Origin: an uncultured Gemmataceae bacterium
GTDB taxonomy: Bacteria > Planctomycetota > Planctomycetia > Gemmatales > Gemmataceae
Assembly (NCBI GenBank): GCA_937923405.1
Contig: CALDUY010000002.1
Location: 186,001 to 250,000 of the forward strand
DNA length: 64,000 bases
Reading direction: 5' to 3'
Shown: positions 1 through 8,066 of the stretch, one piece after another
How the letters are laid out: each line of letters opens with the position of its first letter
Numbering within the stretch: position 1 is the first letter of the stretch
Made by a program: the position numbers and the translations under genes
Notes under the pieces: model-generated
The model's database searches: none
Told to the model about the DNA's origin: nothing
The model's input: only the letters and a program-made list of their open reading frames with translations

Positions 1-978
1 CTGGGCTACTACAGTCTGACGCATGATTTTCCCGTGTTAAACGTGCAGGCGGTCTATCATCGCAAAGACGCTATCTGGCCGTTCACCGTCGTGGGGCGAC
101 CCCCGCAGGAAGACACCAGCTTCGGCGAGATCATCCATGAGATCACTGGCCCAGTGATTCCTACCGTCCTCGCAGGAGTCAAAGCAGTGCATGCGGTCGA
201 TGCTGCTGGAGTGCATCCGTTGTTGCTGGCCATCGGTTCGGAACGCTACGTTCCTTACGCCCGAGAACGTCGTCCGCAAGAACTGCTGACGTGTGCCAAC
301 GCCATTCTGGGACAGGGACAACTCTCGTTGGCCAAGTATCTACTCATCGTTGCTCATGAGGATAATCCGGATCTGGATATTCATGATTTGCCCGCCTTCT
401 TCCAGCATCTGCTAGAGCGGATCGACTGGACACGCGATCTGCACTTCCAGACGCGGACGACAATCGACACGTTGGATTACTCGGGCGATGGCTTGAATGA
501 GGGATCGAAAGTAGTGCTGGCGGCTGCTGGGCCGAAGCGACGCTCTCTGACAGCGAAGCTACCGCCCGCGTTGCATCTACCCGACGGGTTGAGCGAGCCT
601 CGGATCTGTTTACCAGGAATTGTGGCTCTCCGCGCGACACGTTTTCAAAACCGCGAGCAGGTGAGCCGCTGGGTAGCTCAGTTGCGGGCCGACGAGTTCG
701 CCGAACTGCCCTTGATTTTGTTGGTCGATGACAGCGAGTTCGCGGCAAGGCATCTGAACAACTGGATCTGGATGACCTTCACTCGGTCGAACCCAGCAGC
801 GGACATCTACGGAGTCGGTGAGTTCACAGTGCAAAAACACTGGGGCTGTACTGGCCCACTTGTGATTGATGCTCGCATCAAGCCACACCACGCGCCGCCG
901 TTGGAAGAGGATCCAGCAGTAACACGGCGAGTAGAGTCGCTAGCCGCACCTGGTGGACCGCTTCACGGACTATTTTGA
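1..978 (+). CDS. UbiD-family decarboxylase, C-terminal part (5' end outside window)
   Basis: The frame is open from base 1, so the N-terminus lies upstream; 325 residues are visible. UbiD-family enzymes use prenylated FMN to decarboxylate or carboxylate aromatic and unsaturated acids. The match rests on the family-typical block VGRPPQEDTSFGEI, followed by the GSERY segment, an ANAILGQGQLSLAKYLLIV strand and the acidic stretch DNPDLDIHD, in the same order as in E. coli UbiD. The last 130 residues are less typical. It ends 13 bp before the convergent sigma-factor gene. A role in ubiquinone or menaquinone synthesis is possible, but the family includes many other (de)carboxylases, so the substrate is open. 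Confidence 0.85.
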   Translation: MGYYSLTHDFPVLNVQAVYHRKDAIWPFTVVGRPPQEDTSFGEIIHEITGPVIPTVLAGVKAVHAVDAAGVHPLLLAIGSERYVPYARERRPQELLTCANAILGQGQLSLAKYLLIVAHEDNPDLDIHDLPAFFQHLLERIDWTRDLHFQTRTTIDTLDYSGDGLNEGSKVVLAAAGPKRRSLTAKLPPALHLPDGLSEPRICLPGIVALRATRFQNREQVSRWVAQLRADEFAELPLILLVDDSEFAARHLNNWIWMTFTRSNPAADIYGVGEFTVQKHWGCTGPLVIDARIKPHHAPPLEEDPAVTRRVESLAAPGGPLHGLF

Positions 979-991
979 GGGACTAAGGAGG

Positions 992-1582
992 TTATTCTGC
1001 TTCCAGGTCTTCCAACCCGATTTCTCGACTGACTCGTGCCAGGGCACGATGTAGCTTCTGTCGCAGCGCAGCAGCATTGCCTCCGACTCGCTGAGCAATG
1101 CTGTTCCAGTCGTACCCCTGGTTACGAAGTTCGACGAGTTGTCGCTCTTCCGGCAAAAGGCGGCGATGCACCTCTTGCAACAGTTCGCGTGCCTCGGCCT
1201 GCTGCTCCGGGCCGGGGTGCGGAACGGCCAGTTCATGATCCGCCACGTCTTCACTTACTCGGCGATGATCGCGACGGACCGCTTGTTCCTGGCGTGCCTG
1301 ATTCAGCAACTTATTGCGGGCCATCGTCGTCAACAGGCGAAGTAACTGGTCCGGCGTATCCAGATCATACTGCCCTGAAGCCACACGCACGAAGAAGCTG
1401 AGCAACACCGACTGACAGACATCGATCGAGTCACAGGTGCGCCGCAGTCGCGGGTCGGTCAGGCGGAAACGGACGGCTCGGCGAATAGCCGGCTCATAGC
1501 GGCGTACCAGCAAGGCGGCGGCTTGCTGATCGCCCTGTCGTACTCGATGAATCAGCTCGTTGAACCCGAGTTCCTCGCTCAT
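992..1582 (-). CDS. ECF-like RNA polymerase sigma factor
   Basis: A 196-residue sigma-70-family protein that would direct RNA polymerase to a subset of promoters. Region 2 is visible as SIDVCQSVLLSFFVR followed by LRLLTTMARNKLLNQARQ. Region 4 is LLPEERQLVELRNQGYDWNSIAQRVGG followed by a basic recognition helix. The size and sequence style fit the planctomycete ECF group. The ATG at 1582 was chosen; a GTG at 1594 adds four residues and neither has a clear ribosome-binding site. No anti-sigma factor or kinase partner is adjacent. Its promoter must lie in the hairpin-rich region 1595-2002. Confidence 0.85.
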   Translation of the reverse strand: MSEELGFNELIHRVRQGDQQAAALLVRRYEPAIRRAVRFRLTDPRLRRTCDSIDVCQSVLLSFFVRVASGQYDLDTPDQLLRLLTTMARNKLLNQARQEQAVRRDHRRVSEDVADHELAVPHPGPEQQAEARELLQEVHRRLLPEERQLVELRNQGYDWNSIAQRVGGNAAALRQKLHRALARVSREIGLEDLEAE

Positions 1583-1682
1583 GCGGCTGGTCACATTGAG
1601 ACTTGCAAATTCTCTCCACTGGTAATCTAACCTGACGACGAGGAGCGATACTAGTGGTTCATGGCAACTGAATTGTGAGATG

Positions 1683-1725
1683 GCTCAGAAACGACGCTGT
1701 CTGAGCGGAGGGCGTGAGCCCTCCG
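1683..1725. repeat. Two adjacent perfect hairpins
   Basis: GCTCAGA at 1683-1689 pairs perfectly with TCTGAGC at 1700-1706 (loop 10). It is followed at once by CGGAGGGC at 1706-1713 pairing with GCCCTCCG at 1718-1725, closed by a GTGA tetraloop of the GNRA type. They lie in the 400-bp spacer between the divergently transcribed sigma-factor and HEAT-repeat genes. The function is unknown; they could be repeat elements or part of a small RNA. Confidence 0.7.
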
Positions 1726-1824
1726 TGCTTCGCGCCTGCCATCGAGGGAGCATCGCTCTTGCGAGAAGCCGGTTCGTGCAGCAGAATACTAGAGCTAGCC
1801 CGCCTCGCAGACGGTGAAGTAGAG

Positions 1825-1886
1825 CGCAGGCTAAAGCCTGCGGCTACCAGTTCGGATTAACCGGTAGCCGCAGGCTTTAGCCTGCG
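1825..1886. repeat. Perfect 24-bp inverted repeat of dispersed palindromic family, copy A
   Basis: Bases 1825-1848 and 1863-1886 are exact reverse complements (24 bp each) separated by a 14-base loop. Each arm contains the core GCAGGCTAAAGCCTGC, itself nearly palindromic, and a GGTAGCC/GGCTACC flank. Related copies occur at 12225-12281 and 63521-63580. The structure is typical of REP-like intergenic palindromes. Confidence 0.85.
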
Positions 1887-1956
1887 TAGGTAGCCGCAGG
1901 TTGCAGCCGGCGAAAGAGCTTTATACCACGCTGCCGCTACACTCTCTTGAGGAGCG
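1887..1956. repeat. Tail of dispersed repeat copy A (matches copy C near 63.6 kb)
   Basis: After the 24-bp inverted repeat, the sequence continues GTAGCCGCAGGTTGCAGCC, then GCCGGCGAAAGAGCTTTATA, and then CTGCCGCTACA and TCTTGAGGAGCG. The same order of short blocks (CGAAAGCAGCTTCATAC, CTGCCGCTACA, TCTTGAGCAGCG) occurs at 63590-63636. The repeat unit is therefore longer than the palindrome. An open frame starting at 1901 runs through this tail, but the coding region really begins at 2003. Confidence 0.6.
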
Positions 1957-2002
1957 AGCTAGGCTCTCCACAACATTCCCTCCCAGTGAATCGAGGATTC
2001 TC

Positions 2003-3451
2003 ATGATGGCACGTTTTCGGATCGGAAGTGTCTTTGTTGTGCTTCTGGGGCTGTCCTTGATTCACGCTCAATCCTCGGATCGCTTGTACGAAGGCAAAAC
2101 GATCGCTGAGTGGGCGGAGTTGCTCAAGAGTAAGGATGTGAACGAACGACGAGCGGCGGCTTTTTCTCTGTTCCGCTCCGGAGCCGCCAGCGCCGAAGCA
2201 GTCGCCGCCTTGAGCCAAGCCTTGAACGATGAAGACGACGCGGTGCGTGCTTACTCCGTGCGTTCACTGGGCAATGCGGGCAAGGCAGCCAAGCCAGCTA
2301 TTCCGGCAATGATCAAGCTGCTCGGCGAGGGCGGCGGGGTCCGACGCAGTGCCGCTACCGCCCTGGCCAAGGTTGGCCCGGAGGTGATTCCGCCGTTGAC
2401 TAAGGCGCTGTCGGATGCCAATCCCTCGACTCGTTCCGGAGCGGCGATTACGCTGTCCCTATATGGCCGCGATGCTTCCTCGGCGGGACCAGCCCTGGCC
2501 AAGGCCCTCAGCGATGACAGCTTTCGAGTACGACGAGCCGCCGCTCAAGCGATCACTCTGGTCGAACCCAAGCCGGAAGACGTGCTGGAAGCCCTGGTTC
2601 AGACCCTGGCGACCGACCACGATGCCGACGTTTGCCGAATGGCGGCAGTGGCCTTGGGCAAGCTGGGCAAGCCAGCTCTGCCTGCCGTCCTCAAAGCGTT
2701 GTCTTCCGAGAATGCCGATGCCCGCTATCACGCCGCTGCCTCGCTTCGACACATGGGCAAGCTGGGCGAGCCAGCGGTCAAGCAGCTCATCGTGATGCTG
2801 CGCGATGAAGACGTCGAGTTGCGAGCCGTGGCCTCGATGGCATTGGGAGCCATCGGCAATGCGGCGATTCCGCCATTGCTGGAATCGTTGCAGCAGGGAA
2901 GCAAACCCGTTCGAGTGGCGGCGGCTCAGGCTCTAGGACAAGTCGGAGCCAAGCAAGCGGTCACTCCACTGATCCAAGCGCTCAAGGATGACGATCAAGA
3001 ACTGCGACGAACGGCAGCCATCGCCTTGGGAAACATCGGTCCGGAGGCTAAATCTGCCGTTGCTCCGCTGATCGAGGCGTTGAAGGACAAAAACCGGGGA
3101 GTGCGCGAGCCGGCCACGATCGCTCTGCTGCGCATCGGTAAGGCCTCGGTACCCTCGTTGCAGAAGTTGCTCAAGGAGAACCACGAGGATGCGGAAGTCC
3201 GAGTTCTGGGGGTGGTGGCTCTGGGGGCGATAGGCCGTGACGCTGCGGATGCCGTGCCCGAATTGATCGACACGTTGAAGGACAAAAATGCCGACGTTCG
3301 CCTCTACGCGGCCCGATCGTTAGGTCGCATGGGACCACTGGCCAAGTCTGCGGTGAAAGCCCTTCAAGAGGCGATGAAGGACGAAGATGCCAATGTCCGC
3401 GTTGCTGCCAGCGAGGCGATTGCCCAGATTCGGGGACTCGACAACGAGTAA
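2003..3451 (+). CDS. Exported HEAT-repeat protein
   Basis: A 482-residue protein made almost wholly of HEAT/PBS-lyase-type helical repeats. The ATG at 2003 (or 2006) is chosen because it gives a signal peptide (MMARFRIGSVFVVLLGLSLI, cleavage near AQS); the frame upstream is repeat DNA. After a short segment with KTIAEWAELLKSKD come a dozen or so repeats of about 35 residues, each with patterns such as AVAALSQALNDEDDAVRAYS and AAAQALGQVG. These form an alpha-solenoid for protein binding, not an enzyme. It lies 115 bp before a HEAT-repeat lipoprotein and a multiheme cytochrome, suggesting that all three work in the cell envelope. Confidence 0.85.
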   Translation: MMARFRIGSVFVVLLGLSLIHAQSSDRLYEGKTIAEWAELLKSKDVNERRAAAFSLFRSGAASAEAVAALSQALNDEDDAVRAYSVRSLGNAGKAAKPAIPAMIKLLGEGGGVRRSAATALAKVGPEVIPPLTKALSDANPSTRSGAAITLSLYGRDASSAGPALAKALSDDSFRVRRAAAQAITLVEPKPEDVLEALVQTLATDHDADVCRMAAVALGKLGKPALPAVLKALSSENADARYHAAASLRHMGKLGEPAVKQLIVMLRDEDVELRAVASMALGAIGNAAIPPLLESLQQGSKPVRVAAAQALGQVGAKQAVTPLIQALKDDDQELRRTAAIALGNIGPEAKSAVAPLIEALKDKNRGVREPATIALLRIGKASVPSLQKLLKENHEDAEVRVLGVVALGAIGRDAADAVPELIDTLKDKNADVRLYAARSLGRMGPLAKSAVKALQEAMKDEDANVRVAASEAIAQIRGLDNE

Positions 3452-3566
3452 CGGACGCACGGCCCAGGCGACAATTTCTCCACAGGGAAAGTCGTCGTTG
3501 ACGCTTGCTCTCTGCTTAGCAGGTAGCGACAATAATAGGTAGACACGTCCTCTGAGGAGTCGCAGC

Positions 3567-4202
3567 ATGTCGAAATGGATAACTGCAACCGCTATCGTCG
3601 CGATGGCTGTTTTTTCCCTGGCGGGTTGTCGCCGTGCGGCTCCAGTGCAAGTGGAGGTTGAATCTGTTGAGTCGCGGACTAGCCTGGATCTGTTGATTCA
3701 GTCGGTAGGCGATCCAGATCCGGATGTGCGATTCTGGGCCGTGCTCGAACTGTCGCGTCAAGGAGAAAAAGCCGCCCCGGCAATGGACGCGCTCATCAAG
3801 GCCACGGCGGACACCAATCCCAACGTCCGCTCCACCGCCGCCGATGCCTTGGGAAAAATTGGTCCAGCCGCGGCGTCGGCTGCTCCAGCGCTAGCGAAGT
3901 TGCTCAGCGCTGAGGACGTGGATAGCCGCCGCTCTGCTGCCATCGCACTGGGATTGATCGGCTCTGGAGCTGAACCTGCCGTGACCGCGCTGAGTCAAGC
4001 GATCAGGGATCGAGACGAGGACGTTCGGTTGGCCGCGGTCGATGCTCTGGGCAAAATCGGCAGTCAGGCTCGGGCCGCCGTTAGCGCCTTGCTTCGAGCC
4101 ATTGAAGACGGCGATCAGGAAATGCGTCAGCGAGCTACCAATTCGTTGAAACTGGTTGATCCCGATACGGCCAAGACGGTTGCCCTTCGCCCAGCGAGTT
4201 AA
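3567..4202 (+). CDS. HEAT-repeat lipoprotein
   Basis: A 211-residue protein with a lipoprotein signal: hydrophobic residues 5-18 followed by the lipobox LAGC (Cys21). The mature part begins near residue 45 with DLLIQSVGDPDPDVRFWAVL and holds about four HEAT repeats, for example RSTAADALGKIGPAA and RSAAIALGLIGSGA. It is probably a small membrane-anchored scaffold. It follows a larger HEAT protein and ends 7 bp before the cytochrome start at 4210, so translation of the two is probably coupled. The two HEAT proteins may derive from duplication of the same repeat. Confidence 0.85.
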   Translation: MSKWITATAIVAMAVFSLAGCRRAAPVQVEVESVESRTSLDLLIQSVGDPDPDVRFWAVLELSRQGEKAAPAMDALIKATADTNPNVRSTAADALGKIGPAAASAAPALAKLLSAEDVDSRRSAAIALGLIGSGAEPAVTALSQAIRDRDEDVRLAAVDALGKIGSQARAAVSALLRAIEDGDQEMRQRATNSLKLVDPDTAKTVALRPAS

Positions 4203-4209
4203 TCTGGTC

Positions 4210-6114
4210 ATGCGCGTTCCGCTGTCCGTCGCCGTTCCCTTACTGATCGTGCTGATTCTCGCGGCTGTGTTAGCCGTGTTCGGACTCCCTCAATTCGGTC
4301 CTAGAGTCGACAACGAAGAGGCTCGCGGATCCACGGCTGCACCTGATCCACGGCTGACGTACTCCGGACCGTTTGAGAACATTCACCCCTCGATCAAGTA
4401 TGTAGGCGATAGTAAATGTGCGGAATGTCACTACGATATCACGCTAGCCTACTCGTTTCACGCCATGGGACGATCGCTGACGACGATCGACGAGTTGGCG
4501 CGAAAGCAGCCGTATGATGCAGCGCATAACAATCCGTTTCGGTGGAAGGAATTTCAACTATGGATCGAGCTGAAAGATGCTCATGTCGTGCATCACCAAG
4601 CACGCCCAGAGGTGTGGCAGCGTGAGCAGGCGGTACACTTTGCCGTTGGTTCTGGGACTCGCGGATTTTCTTATTTCGCCCAGCGCGATGGCTTTGTCTT
4701 TCAGACTCCAATCAGCTGGTTTTCGCAGCGGCAGATTTGGGATGTTTCTCCAGGCATGACGGTGGATCTCTGGCCGGGGCGTCTGGTACAGACCGACTGT
4801 CTGTTTTGTCATGCCAACGGAGTCAAGCCACTTCCCAACACAGTCGATCGGTTCCAACCGGGCATCTTCGATGGCCATGCCATCGGCTGCGAGCGTTGTC
4901 ACGGCCCTGGAGAAAAACACGTTGCCGCTCGGGAAAGTGGAGCCCCCCTGAGTCAAGAGTTTGATCCCACCATCGTTAACCCCGCGCACCTGAGTTGGCA
5001 ACTGCGAGAGAATGTCTGTGAACAGTGTCACCTCGGCGGCACGCTGCGACAACCTCGACGTGGTCGCGATTGGTTTGATTATCGACCTGGTACGTCGTTG
5101 AGTGATTTTCTACTCGTCATGGTTAAAAATCCAGATCTGCCCGGCGATCATCGCGCGGTCGGACAGGTCGAACAAATGTACCGCAGCCGCTGCTTCAACA
5201 AGACCCAAGGCAAGCAGAAGCTCGGTTGTGTCTCGTGCCATGATCCCCATCAGCGGGTCGAACCAGAGGACACAGTACGACACTATCGCGAGCGCTGTCT
5301 CCGCTGTCATGAGACTCAGGGTTGCGTATTGCCCAAGCCGCAACGCTTGCAACAACAAGCCGATGATTCGTGCATTGCCTGTCACATGCCACGCGCTCAG
5401 ACGCAAGACATCGCCCACACTGCACTAAGCGATCACACGATTCCACGATTTAGCAAGACTGAGCCGATCCAGCCTGACCGTGAGTTAATTCCGCTGGTGT
5501 CGTTTTACCCGGTGGATTTGCAGGATGAGGAACGCCAACGGGATCGTGCCGTGGCCCTGGTCCGGCTGGTCGGACGAGGAAAGATTTCCGCCGAAAATCA
5601 TCGACAGGTTCTCGCCGAGGCAACTCGAATTCTCGCCTCGCGCCTGGAGAGTACCCCCGATGATGCGGAGGGGTGGAAAGCTCTTGGCTTGGCTCGCACT
5701 TTTCAGCAGCGTGTCGACGAGGCCCTGTTAGCATTGCAGCGTGCTGAGGTATTGAGACCGTATGACGACGAGATTCACCAACAGCTGGCCGCGCTGGAAG
5801 CTGCCCGAGGACGTTGGGAAGCCAGCCAACAGTGGTGGAATAAGGCGGCAGAATTGAATCCCTATGCGGCTCGACCTCGGCAAGAACTTACTAATCTGCT
5901 GATCCGTCGTCGCGATTGGGCCAAGGCGGAACCGCACGCCACTCAGTGGGTGAAGCTGCAACCAGACAGCAGCGAAGCCCGTCACGCTCGCCTACGCATC
6001 CTTGTCGAGTTAAATCGTCGCGACGAGGCCGAACGTGAGCTACAAGTGTTGCGCCAACTCAAACCGTCCCATCTGCAAGAGATCGAAGCCTGGTGGAAGC
6101 GACGGACTACTTGA
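4210..6114 (+). CDS. Heptaheme c-type cytochrome with C-terminal TPR repeats
   Basis: A 634-residue membrane-anchored electron-transfer protein. The ATG at 4210 is preferred over 4156 because it avoids a 47-bp overlap and begins directly with a hydrophobic anchor (residues 4-25). Seven CXXCH heme-binding motifs follow: CAECH (Cys70), CLFCH, CERCH, CEQCH, CVSCH, CLRCH and CIACH, in an arrangement like cytochrome c554-type proteins. From about residue 440 the protein turns into TPR helices (for example ALGLARTFQQRVDEALLALQ). Family members pass electrons in the periplasm; donor and acceptor are unknown. The upstream HEAT proteins could be assembly or docking partners. Confidence 0.9.
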   Translation: MRVPLSVAVPLLIVLILAAVLAVFGLPQFGPRVDNEEARGSTAAPDPRLTYSGPFENIHPSIKYVGDSKCAECHYDITLAYSFHAMGRSLTTIDELARKQPYDAAHNNPFRWKEFQLWIELKDAHVVHHQARPEVWQREQAVHFAVGSGTRGFSYFAQRDGFVFQTPISWFSQRQIWDVSPGMTVDLWPGRLVQTDCLFCHANGVKPLPNTVDRFQPGIFDGHAIGCERCHGPGEKHVAARESGAPLSQEFDPTIVNPAHLSWQLRENVCEQCHLGGTLRQPRRGRDWFDYRPGTSLSDFLLVMVKNPDLPGDHRAVGQVEQMYRSRCFNKTQGKQKLGCVSCHDPHQRVEPEDTVRHYRERCLRCHETQGCVLPKPQRLQQQADDSCIACHMPRAQTQDIAHTALSDHTIPRFSKTEPIQPDRELIPLVSFYPVDLQDEERQRDRAVALVRLVGRGKISAENHRQVLAEATRILASRLESTPDDAEGWKALGLARTFQQRVDEALLALQRAEVLRPYDDEIHQQLAALEAARGRWEASQQWWNKAAELNPYAARPRQELTNLLIRRRDWAKAEPHATQWVKLQPDSSEARHARLRILVELNRRDEAERELQVLRQLKPSHLQEIEAWWKRRTT

Positions 6115-6769
6115 TCCGCAGCTTCTCGGCCTTGTCGACTTCGGTCTTGACGGCCTGGAAGAGAAAGTCGAGCAACTCGTCCCGTTCGAGATGCTGATAC
6201 TTCTCCGGGGGAATCGGCTTGCCGATCGAGCAGGCCAAGGCACAGCCATTCGGCGGACAGAACAGCGGAGCGAAGCGAGGCAGTTTGGCCTTGCGCGGAT
6301 AGGCTTCGTAGGCTCCAGCTACGCCCACAGGGAGAATCGTTACGGGAGCCTTCCGCAGCACGAGCAGCAATCCTGGTTTGAACGGAAGCATCTTGCCATC
6401 CCAGGCCCGCTCTCCCTCGGGGAAAATCAATAACGCTTTGCCCGACTGCAACAGCTCGATGCTTGTTTTCAACCCTTCCTTGGCGACCCCGGCTTGATCG
6501 ACGGCCACACAGCCGACACTCCGCAGATAGTTGCCGAAGGTTGGGTTGGTGAACAAGGTCTTTCGTGCCAAATAATGAATCCGTCGCCGCACCGCTAGCC
6601 CCACGGCGATGGGATCCAGGAAGCTCTCGTGATTGGCAATGACGAGAACTGGACCAGACTGCGGAACGTGATACTGCCCCTGGCTTTTGAAGCTCCAGGC
6701 AAAGGTATAGATCAGATAAGCGATCCAAAAATTGAACTGATACCACAGTTCGGACAACCTGCCTTGCAT
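6107..6769 (-). CDS. plsC: 1-acyl-sn-glycerol-3-phosphate acyltransferase
   Basis: A 220-residue PlsC-family enzyme that adds an acyl chain to lysophosphatidic acid to make phosphatidic acid at the inner membrane. The acyltransferase motif NHESFLD (NHX4D, residues 46-52) and the substrate motif FPEGERAWDG (around residue 117) are both present, as is the family block ILPVGVAGAYEA. An N-terminal hydrophobic stretch (residues 13-25) would anchor it. The ATG at 6769 is chosen; a TTG at 6772 lies nearer to the AAGGAG site. It follows cmk by about 20 bp, a common cmk-plsC operon. Its last 8 bp overlap the convergent cytochrome gene. Confidence 0.9.
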   Translation of the reverse strand: MQGRLSELWYQFNFWIAYLIYTFAWSFKSQGQYHVPQSGPVLVIANHESFLDPIAVGLAVRRRIHYLARKTLFTNPTFGNYLRSVGCVAVDQAGVAKEGLKTSIELLQSGKALLIFPEGERAWDGKMLPFKPGLLLVLRKAPVTILPVGVAGAYEAYPRKAKLPRFAPLFCPPNGCALACSIGKPIPPEKYQHLERDELLDFLFQAVKTEVDKAEKLRIK

Positions 6770-6791
6770 CAAAACGATTCTCCTTCCCGGC

Positions 6792-7454
6792 TCATCTAGG
6801 CGCGTTGGTTCTGCGTTGCCGGACTTCTTGTTCCATGCGATCTACCACCTGATCGAGCGTCAATCCAGTGCTGTCGAGCAGGATCGCATCATCGGCAGGC
6901 TTCATCGGAGCCAGTTCCCGCTCAGCATCCCGTTGATCGCGGGCGGTCATCTCCTGACGCAAAGCGTCGAGATCGACGGCGCGACCTTTGGCTTGCAGCT
7001 CTCGGGCCCGGCGTCGCAGCCGTTCCTCGGGGTCGGCAAAGAGAAAGAATTTACACTCTGCCTGGGGGAAGACAGCGGTTCCCTGATCGCGGCCTTCGCA
7101 GACGATCGAGCGCCCCTCGGCGAGACGGCGTTGCAGTTCTGCCAAACGCGGACGCACTACTGGACTAGCCGCCACAACCGACGAACCAGCGCTAATCTCT
7201 GGCGTGCGGATTTGCTCGGAGACATCTTCGCCGTTGAGCAGGATACGTCCCGACGACATTTCCAGATGCATCGCTTCCATGACGCGCTGCAACCCCTGGT
7301 GGTCGGTCAGGTCGATGCCCTGTTTTTGCGCGGCCAGGGCGACGGCCCGGAACATCGCTCCGGTGTCGAGAAATTCAAAGCCCAAGCGCCTGGCCAAGGC
7401 CCGCGCTGCCGTCGATTTCCCGGAGCCTGCCGGGCCGTCGATCGTGACGATCAT
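6792..7454 (-). CDS. cmk: Cytidylate kinase
   Basis: A 220-residue CMP/dCMP kinase of pyrimidine nucleotide metabolism. The P-loop GPAGSGKST occupies residues 7-15. The CMP-binding segment FLDTGAMFRAVALAA, the ADGRDQGT-like block (seen as CEGRDQGTAVFP) and the lid segment with RRRARELQAKG are all in place. The length is normal for the family. It is first in a minus-strand pair with plsC and lies 10 bp from the gene encoding a small coiled-coil protein upstream. Confidence 0.95.
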   Translation of the reverse strand: MIVTIDGPAGSGKSTAARALARRLGFEFLDTGAMFRAVALAAQKQGIDLTDHQGLQRVMEAMHLEMSSGRILLNGEDVSEQIRTPEISAGSSVVAASPVVRPRLAELQRRLAEGRSIVCEGRDQGTAVFPQAECKFFLFADPEERLRRRARELQAKGRAVDLDALRQEMTARDQRDAERELAPMKPADDAILLDSTGLTLDQVVDRMEQEVRQRRTNAPR

Positions 7455-7463
7455 GCTAGCTAC

Positions 7464-7970
7464 TCAATAGATCGTCAATGTCCAGGTTTCGTTGGCCGGC
7501 AGAGTCCGCCGACGCGCTCCGGTAGAGGAGAACCCCTCCGCGGTGACCTCGTAGGTGAAACTGGTGGCCGGCTGGTCCCTCAGCACTCGTGTACTTAGCG
7601 GAGGCACGGGGTAGACGATACCATCGATCGTCACGCGAGCCTCGACGCCGAGGCGGTTATCTAGTTTGATTGTGCCAGTCCGAACTGGCAGTTGTGGCGG
7701 ATTGATCGAGCGAGAGACTCGCGTCGAGGACGACCCGCGCAACAACTCCTCGATGCGATCGAGTTTCGCGTCGATCTCATTAAACCGACTGGTGGCCATC
7801 TGGCGGTCGTACTCGGCGTTTTTCTTCAGCCGCTCGACCTCGTCTTTCAACCGTTGCACCTGGATCGCCAGATCTTCCTGATTCTCGGGCGGACGAGCAT
7901 TTACCAGGGCGTTGAACGTCAACCCGGCGAGCAAAGCGATGACAATAGCGGTCAATCCCTGTCGATTCAT
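7464..7970 (-). CDS. Small membrane-anchored coiled-coil protein of unknown function
   Basis: A 168-residue protein. The ATG at 7970 is chosen because GGAGG lies about 8 bases upstream; an open frame runs back to 8045 without support. Residues 5-22 are a hydrophobic signal or anchor (GLTAIVIALLAGLTFNAL). Residues 30-75 form a coiled coil (AIQVQRLKDEVERLKKNAEY). A beta-rich C-terminal part follows with TIKLDNRLGVEARVTIDGI and a conserved-looking end (NETWTLTIY). It may bind or coat a surface outside the membrane, but no named family was recognised. It sits upstream of cmk in the same direction. Confidence 0.7.
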   Translation of the reverse strand: MNRQGLTAIVIALLAGLTFNALVNARPPENQEDLAIQVQRLKDEVERLKKNAEYDRQMATSRFNEIDAKLDRIEELLRGSSSTRVSRSINPPQLPVRTGTIKLDNRLGVEARVTIDGIVYPVPPLSTRVLRDQPATSFTYEVTAEGFSSTGARRRTLPANETWTLTIY

Positions 7971-8066
7971 GGCGTTCGACCTCCAGGCGAAAATAGGGGC
8001 AGTCTTCGCGCACATCCTCACTCTGTTACAGTAAAGAGCAGGCATCTGGAGAGCAAGAGGCGAGAC

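Noticed and set aside
1901..2002. Upstream extension of the HEAT gene to 1901
   Set aside because: The extension is repeat DNA and has no Shine-Dalgarno site; the signal peptide begins at 2003.
5982..6746. 254-residue minus-strand open frame over plsC
   Set aside because: It is an out-of-frame shadow of plsC, whose own frame shows NHX4D and FPEG motifs.
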